Assembly: GCA_964469045.1 (NCBI GenBank)
Contig: CAYXXK010000012.1
Coordinates: forward strand, 5,610-69,609
Length of the DNA stretch: 64,000 nt
DNA from: UBA965 sp964469045
GTDB lineage: Bacteria; Chloroflexota; Chloroflexia; Chloroflexales; Roseiflexaceae
Direction of reading: 5' to 3'
Shown: positions 58,829-64,000 of the stretch, piece after piece
Layout: the number at the start of each line of letters is the position of its first letter
Numbering within the stretch: the first letter of the stretch is position 1
Program-made: the position numbers and the translations under genes
The notes under the pieces: generated by a model
Databases searched by the model: none
Told to the model about the DNA's origin: nothing
What the model saw: the letters and a program-made list of their open reading frames with translations, nothing else

Positions 58829-61800
58829 GTGGCAAATACATCTGAATTACGCGATGCAGATGTACCGCGATTCACTCACAGTGCATCTGCAACACTCACC
58901 CGTTGCATGCTATCATACCTACACTATTTGTATCCTAGTACTTTGAGGTTTGGCGTGTCAGTGTTCGTTTTATTGATCGCATTTCTCATCATCATGATCA
59001 GTGGATACCCGATTGCTGTGCGCATTCGTGGCACTACTAATATTCTCGATTTGGCATATCAATCGACCATTATCGGGATGATGTTGCATGGCAGTATAGC
59101 TGTAGCGCTTGCCGCGCTCGGCATTTTTCATATTGCAGTGCACTGCATCATAGCTGGAGTGCCGATTGGTTGGGCTATTTGGTCATTGCGAAAGCATACA
59201 CGCCCATGGCTCCCTGCAAGCGTAGATATCACCGAACGTCCAGTTATCATCGGCATGGCCATCATCCTGTTGGTGAGTATTTGGCTCAACGGCACACCAA
59301 GTGAGGTAATCATTGGGGCGCGCGACGCAGGCGTCTATGCCAACACCGGATTTATGATTGCGCGCACTGGTGGGATTATCCAGCACGACGCTGTCGTTGC
59401 TGATTTGGCCCAACGCAAAGCAACTGATGCTGATGCGGCTCAAGGATGGAGCAACCTACTCGGAGTGCAATCCGCTGATCGTTTTATGGCAGCACGTATG
59501 CGACTTGCCGGTCTGTTTATTTTTGACAAAACGGCCACTCAAGGTGCATATACGCCACAATTCTTACATCTCTTCCCAGCATGGATCGGGTTATTTAGCG
59601 CAGTATTCGGCGTCAAATTAGGGATTCTGGCTACTGGTTTAGCAGGTGTCGTGGGCGCATGGAGTGTCGGCATGGCGGGGCGAGCACTCAAGTCGCCGTG
59701 GGTGGGTGTCATCGCCATGGCATTAATCGCGCTCAACGGTGTCCATGTGTGGTTCAGTCGCTATCCAATGTCAGAGACCACAGCACAGTGGCTATTCTTT
59801 GCAGCCGTCTACGGCTTAGCAATGCGCACAAAACCCAATCGTAACGATACGTTATTGACAAGTCTGATTGCAGGAGCTGCCATCGGACAGATGATTCTGG
59901 CACGACTCGATTTTGTCTTTGTGATTATTCCGTTTGGTGGCTGGCTGATTTGGCGCTGGTTCCGCGGCGATATTGATCAATCGATGCGGTGGATGATTGG
60001 TGGATTTGCGGTAACCGCAAGTCATGGGATCATCCACTTGTTGACGGTTTCACGCGGGTACTTCATCGATACATTTTTTGCGCGATTACAAGACACAGCT
60101 ATCAGCGCACTACTCGTATTCCCCTTATTAACACCAGCACTTCAGCGTACTTTTCTATTACGCCCATGTTCACCGTTGACGGCGCAACCGTGTCCCGACC
60201 AAAGCATCCCTGACGCACCGTGGCAAATCGGGCGTATCATCGCCGAGTTTGGTGTCGTAGCACTTGTGATTATTGCATTGATTTGGTTACGTCGCTACCG
60301 CACACCGATTATGCACTGGATCATGGCGATAACGCCATGGTACCAACGCGCCGGGCGGGTTGCAGCAATTGTGGTTGTATGCGCAGGAACATATGCGTAC
60401 CTCATCCGTCCACAACTATTAACGCCATCGATGATTGCAGATATTCCGCAGTGTGTAACACTCGTACAGCTTCGCACACCCACAGGTACATGTCTGGCGC
60501 TACAGAGTTATGTCGGAGCGCCGATTGTGCCACCCACGTACCCTGACCGAGTAAGTCAATTGATTGGTCAGACGTGGGCATTACTACGAGGTACGCCGTA
60601 CGAGCTCAAGCCACTCCGTGATTTGTACGCCAACTCCATGGCCAATCTGGTTCGGGTCGGTTGGTATATTTCACCACTCGGCATCATCTTGTCGTTTGCA
60701 GGTATTGCGTTATGGTTATGGCGTGGTGTCGGTCGGCACGACTGGTTATTTGTGGCGGTAACACTGACTACCGCATTTATTTTCATCGAATTGAGTTACG
60801 GCACGAGTAGTCAAACCTACATCTATATCATGCGGCGCTACCTGCCCAATATCTACCCAGGATTTGCTATTTTTGCAGCGTTTGCTGTCGTACAGGTGTG
60901 GGGAGCTGCGTGGTGGCGCAAAGGAGTCAGTGCCATCGTCACAAGTGGTGCCGTTCTTTTTTTGGTCGCAACAATCAGGCCTGTCATCAACACTCCAGAA
61001 CTACAAGGATCGTTCGACGCAATTGCAACGATTGCGGCAGCACAACAACCACAAGATATTACGATTATTCGGGGTGGATCACCCAATTATATTCAAGCGC
61101 GCGATGCCACGGACGTCCTTGCACTTCCGCTGATTGCCATTCATGATCGCGCGGCATTTGGTTTACGCAGTGCAAATCCTGAACGGTACGGAAAGGATTT
61201 GCGACAGCTGTTTGTACGCTGGATGGATGAGGGACGGGCCGTGCACTTTTTGTTAGGAGCTAACGGCGCGTTGTGGTTTCCAGACATGCACTTCGTCAAG
61301 CGTGGCGACGCGAGTAGTCGGCTTCCAGAGTTCACGCAGTTACGCAATCAAAAGCCAGCTTTAGTCGATACTCTCAACATCTCATACCAACACTACGAGC
61401 TTGTACCCGGACGTGCACCGCTCCCTGCACGTATCGATGCACGTGATACAGCGGCGCAAGTCAGTGGTTTTTATCCACACGAGCTGGTCAAAGGACGCAC
61501 GTTTGCGTGGACTACTGGTGACGCAATTATTCGTTTACCGTTGCCTACACGTCAACGCAGTATTGCACTTACATTAGCATCAGGCACGCGACCCGATAAC
61601 CTTCAGCCTGAGGTATGTGTCCGTTGGGCTGGTCAACCGCTCCCATGGACTGATACACCAATTCGCTGGTCTGCACCAGAATGTATTCGCGTCGATGACA
61701 GTCAGCAAACGTATACGATACGTGTTGATACACCACCTATCAGTGACACCGACACATTATTGGTGCGTATTGAGACCCCAGCGTGGGTTGCGGCCAAGCT

Positions 61801-61867
61801 AGACCCAAGTATTAATGACTGGCGCTCACTCGGAGTCCAGTTTATTCGTGCAGAGATGCTTCCATGA
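58829..61867 (+). CDS. Large polytopic membrane protein, GT-C glycosyltransferase-like (PMT/ArnT type)
   Basis: Up to 1012 residues. About 12-14 membrane segments fill residues 40-700. A soluble outer domain follows. The first loop after helix 2 and the IIGARDAGVYANTG segment (with acidic Asp) fit GT-C lipid-linked sugar transferases, where the first loop carries the catalytic acid. Start is uncertain: the frame begins at GTG 58829, but GTG 58955 has GAGG 6 nt upstream and would start at the first membrane helix (MSVFVLL). The stop overlaps the next start (ATGA), so the two are coupled. Confidence 0.75.
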   Translation: MANTSELRDADVPRFTHSASATLTRCMLSYLHYLYPSTLRFGVSVFVLLIAFLIIMISGYPIAVRIRGTTNILDLAYQSTIIGMMLHGSIAVALAALGIFHIAVHCIIAGVPIGWAIWSLRKHTRPWLPASVDITERPVIIGMAIILLVSIWLNGTPSEVIIGARDAGVYANTGFMIARTGGIIQHDAVVADLAQRKATDADAAQGWSNLLGVQSADRFMAARMRLAGLFIFDKTATQGAYTPQFLHLFPAWIGLFSAVFGVKLGILATGLAGVVGAWSVGMAGRALKSPWVGVIAMALIALNGVHVWFSRYPMSETTAQWLFFAAVYGLAMRTKPNRNDTLLTSLIAGAAIGQMILARLDFVFVIIPFGGWLIWRWFRGDIDQSMRWMIGGFAVTASHGIIHLLTVSRGYFIDTFFARLQDTAISALLVFPLLTPALQRTFLLRPCSPLTAQPCPDQSIPDAPWQIGRIIAEFGVVALVIIALIWLRRYRTPIMHWIMAITPWYQRAGRVAAIVVVCAGTYAYLIRPQLLTPSMIADIPQCVTLVQLRTPTGTCLALQSYVGAPIVPPTYPDRVSQLIGQTWALLRGTPYELKPLRDLYANSMANLVRVGWYISPLGIILSFAGIALWLWRGVGRHDWLFVAVTLTTAFIFIELSYGTSSQTYIYIMRRYLPNIYPGFAIFAAFAVVQVWGAAWWRKGVSAIVTSGAVLFLVATIRPVINTPELQGSFDAIATIAAAQQPQDITIIRGGSPNYIQARDATDVLALPLIAIHDRAAFGLRSANPERYGKDLRQLFVRWMDEGRAVHFLLGANGALWFPDMHFVKRGDASSRLPEFTQLRNQKPALVDTLNISYQHYELVPGRAPLPARIDARDTAAQVSGFYPHELVKGRTFAWTTGDAIIRLPLPTRQRSIALTLASGTRPDNLQPEVCVRWAGQPLPWTDTPIRWSAPECIRVDDSQQTYTIRVDTPPISDTDTLLVRIETPAWVAAKLDPSINDWRSLGVQFIRAEMLP

Positions 61868-63741
61868 CACGCACACGTATCATTTCGACAAGTATTGCCA
61901 TATTTATCACGATGTTGTACTGGGTTACACGCACTGATGTACACACATTTGATGCGCTCTCATACATCCTTGATGTGATGCGCAAACCCTGGAACGAGCT
62001 CTTCCATCCACATCATCTAGCATATGGACCGTTTGGGTCATTGATGGCACGCATAATGGGCGGTACAACAGAACACGCCTTACAACACGCCAATGCAATT
62101 GCTGGTGGACTCGGTGCAGGCATCTTAAGTGCCATCGTGTATCGCCGCTATCACCGCACGGATTTGGCAATACTCGCCAGCCTTGCCATGAGCGTCTCAT
62201 ATGCCTATTGGTATTACGCAATTGAAGTTGAGGTGTACACGGTCGCAGCCTTGTTTTTGTTATGTGTCGTGTGGTTCATCGATCACCCGCATCCCATGCA
62301 TTGGCGCTGGTACGTTGGACTTGGCGTGTCAATCGCCGGTGCAGTGTTATTCCATCAGACGAATGCGTTGCTTGCGTTCCCGTTGCTGATTGCCATGATC
62401 CTTGATGTGCGCACCAATCCACTTCACTGGCGTGGGTGGGTTTATGCGGGCAGTATTGCTGTTGGGATTGTGGTTGGATTTTACAGTTATGTCATGTTTG
62501 GGGTGAGTCAATTTGCTGATTGGCAAACGGCGCAACAATGGCTTTTCCAATATGCCACGACAGGATGGTGGGGCGGCCAAGCAACCATTGTCGATATCTT
62601 ATTGGGCATCCAACAAACCATTGCCTGGCAATACGGTATCGTCATTGGTATCATCACACTGTTCATTAGTGCCTGGCACGTACGTCACCACATGGTTGCG
62701 CTACAGGCATGGCACGGCTGGGCATGGACATGGTTTATGGTGTACGCAGTGTTCTTTACGTGGTGGGAGCCCGATAACATCGAATTCTGGATTGCGCTTA
62801 CGCCTATTATCGTGTTACTCATCCTTGCACCAATCCGACAGACATCGTCATGGGCGTGGGCAGTACGCGGATTATACGGATGCGCACTCATCACATTCGG
62901 CATAAATTTGAGCGCTATTCAGCAACGAGGTGATGCTTCACAAGATCTACAACGCACCATTGCAGCCACCGTGGCCGCCCAAAGCACACCAGGTGACTTA
63001 CTGCTGATTCCTGATGGTCTTCAGGAATTGTATTTACCGTTCTATCATCGTCGTGAACACTTTATGTCGGTAAATGCCACGATTGCTCAAAATGGTGATT
63101 GGCCGAATGCGTGTACTGCGATTCAGCAACGTATCGATGTAAGTCAACGTGCAGGTGCCCAGATTATCATTGCAAGCGACTTTCTGATACCCACCGAAAC
63201 CATGCAACAACGCTTTGGGTTACTCTCGACCAGTGTTACTGATTGCCTCAATGACACGCTGTCGATGATCGACCCAATACCTGTTACAACGCCTGTTCCT
63301 GCACATTTTCGGATAGCCACACCTGCTCAACAACTCACTGCTGGTGCTTGGCAACAGCCAGGAACTCCATTACTTGGATGGCAAGCCACCAACATCGAAG
63401 TCGCACACAGTAACATACCGTGGCGCTTTGTTGCTCGTCTTGACCCCAACTTGGTATCACCTATTTTAGATATCCCGCTCCCCAAAACAATCACATTTGA
63501 TATGGAAGTACATCATACTGCCGATCTATATGCACAGGTATTTGTCAGTGATACAATTAATTCATTCTCAGAGGCACAATCCGTCAGTTGGCAGTTGCGT
63601 GAGGGTCGACATTCTTATACTATTACGCTGAATGAATTACCCGTAGCACCGACACGACTCGTTCAGTTTAGGCTTGACCCAGTGGCTGATGGGGCCGATG
63701 GTGAAATCGTGGTGTATGGCATATCTATTGAATCGAAGTAA
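61864..63741 (+). CDS. Polytopic membrane protein, GT-C-like (DUF2723-related)
   Basis: 625 residues. About 10 membrane segments fill residues 1-345. An early loop has FDALSYILDVMRKPWNELFHPHHL, a PMT/DUF2723-like luminal acidic and His-rich region, and the second half (about 350-625) is a soluble outer domain. Like the upstream protein it probably moves sugars from a lipid carrier to a surface polymer or protein. It starts within the stop of the upstream gene (ATGA), so the two are translationally coupled. The gene after it follows by 18 bp. Confidence 0.75.
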   Translation: MTRTRIISTSIAIFITMLYWVTRTDVHTFDALSYILDVMRKPWNELFHPHHLAYGPFGSLMARIMGGTTEHALQHANAIAGGLGAGILSAIVYRRYHRTDLAILASLAMSVSYAYWYYAIEVEVYTVAALFLLCVVWFIDHPHPMHWRWYVGLGVSIAGAVLFHQTNALLAFPLLIAMILDVRTNPLHWRGWVYAGSIAVGIVVGFYSYVMFGVSQFADWQTAQQWLFQYATTGWWGGQATIVDILLGIQQTIAWQYGIVIGIITLFISAWHVRHHMVALQAWHGWAWTWFMVYAVFFTWWEPDNIEFWIALTPIIVLLILAPIRQTSSWAWAVRGLYGCALITFGINLSAIQQRGDASQDLQRTIAATVAAQSTPGDLLLIPDGLQELYLPFYHRREHFMSVNATIAQNGDWPNACTAIQQRIDVSQRAGAQIIIASDFLIPTETMQQRFGLLSTSVTDCLNDTLSMIDPIPVTTPVPAHFRIATPAQQLTAGAWQQPGTPLLGWQATNIEVAHSNIPWRFVARLDPNLVSPILDIPLPKTITFDMEVHHTADLYAQVFVSDTINSFSEAQSVSWQLREGRHSYTITLNELPVAPTRLVQFRLDPVADGADGEIVVYGISIESK

Positions 63742-63759
63742 AACTTTTGAGGTTACCCG

Positions 63760-64000
63760 ATGTTTCGTCAACGAATGATTGGGCGCATACGGTATCTACG
63801 CAATATCGAAATCTGGAACATCATATCAGTTCCAGCGAGCCTGATTGTAGCAATGACCCAAATCGACATCATCGGCTGGCGCATGATGATTTACAATATC
63901 GTCGTGATGGCCTTCATTTTTTTGCAAGGTGCCGTCTACTGGGATATTAAGCTCAACAGCCTCATCCAAAACAAAGCCTCACTTCCCAGCACCTTCCACG
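63760..64000 (+). CDS. Membrane protein, 5' part only (cut by window end)
   Basis: 80 codons are open to the window end. ATG 63760 has TGAGGT upstream. Two hydrophobic segments are seen in the visible part (ISVPASLIVAMTQIDIIGW and MMIYNIVVMAFIFLQGAVYW). No family is recognised. It is the third gene of the run after the two glycosyltransferase-like genes. Confidence 0.7.
   Translation, partial: MFRQRMIGRIRYLRNIEIWNIISVPASLIVAMTQIDIIGWRMMIYNIVVMAFIFLQGAVYWDIKLNSLIQNKASLPSTFH

Noticed and set aside
1..64000. CRISPR arrays, insertion sequences, integrases, rRNA or tRNA genes
   Set aside because: None seen: no regularly spaced direct repeats, no transposase-like frames, and no rRNA or tRNA sequence recognised.

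Overview
The window is about 64 kb of protein-coding bacterial chromosome of intermediate GC (roughly 50-55 percent by eye). No rRNA, tRNA, CRISPR array, insertion sequence or phage gene was recognised. The gene set points to the phylum Chloroflexota, probably class Chloroflexia. The main reasons are a mevalonate-pathway decarboxylase of the kind known from Roseiflexus, a giant BTAD/AAA regulator, lipoproteins and secreted enzymes with Thr-rich linkers, and large multi-membrane-span glycosyltransferase-like proteins. This placement is inference from gene content; no marker-gene phylogeny was possible.

Layout. 1-4920 (minus): lipoprotein glycosidase-like protein, degenerate histidine kinase and class B penicillin-binding protein (3' end outside the window), translationally coupled. 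5131-9224: FAD amine oxidase, membrane protein, lactonase-like amidohydrolase and a 6-phosphogluconate/3-hydroxyisobutyrate dehydrogenase family enzyme. 9230-10766: arsenic operon arsR-arsM-HMA protein with two matching operator-like sites. 10779-15201: secreted subtilase and arginine deiminase-like enzyme. 15343-19535: DinB, SDR, MFS and an AlbA_2/ATPase regulator. 19593-25100: iodotyrosine-deiodinase-like nitroreductase, YvcK, lipoprotein, M42 peptidase, SIS isomerase and (phospho)mevalonate decarboxylase. 25428-27113: phosphodiesterase and SDR. 27165-31737: copper operon csoR-HMA protein-copA-phosphotransferase-DUF305 with a CsoR-like operator.

31818-37684 is the most coherent accessory region. 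It holds a GH172 (DUF2961) glycosidase, a TIM-barrel isomerase, an alpha/beta hydrolase, a Fur-family regulator, a SolA-like oxidase, a D-lyxose isomerase, and a 2-keto-3-deoxy-D-arabinonate dehydratase-like enzyme preceded by two palindromes exactly 42 bp apart. I read it as a candidate D-pentose (D-arabinose/D-lyxose) glycan utilisation locus.

37744-45993 (minus): trypsin-like lipoprotein, then a five-gene operon of DsbA-like protein, GNAT, N-succinylamino-acid-racemase-like enzyme, P-loop kinase and 1177-residue BTAD/AAA regulator. This suggests D-amino-acid salvage plus regulation. 46045-56137: gluconokinase-like kinase, HtrA protease, IF-2B-like protein, membrane-anchored glucosaminidase, secreted glycosidase, membrane protein, pyruvate kinase and ComEA-like protein. 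56152-64000: topoisomerase I with a histone-like tail, separated by face-to-face promoters from a run of at least three membrane proteins, two of them glycosyltransferase-like.

Intrinsic terminators are unusually easy to see here and support most transcription-unit boundaries. No completely new system is evident. The best candidates for undescribed biology are the D-pentose/GH172 locus, the BTAD/NSAR operon, the paired ArsR boxes with paralogous CGGC-type metal-binding proteins, and the His-less kinase coupled to a cell-wall transpeptidase.
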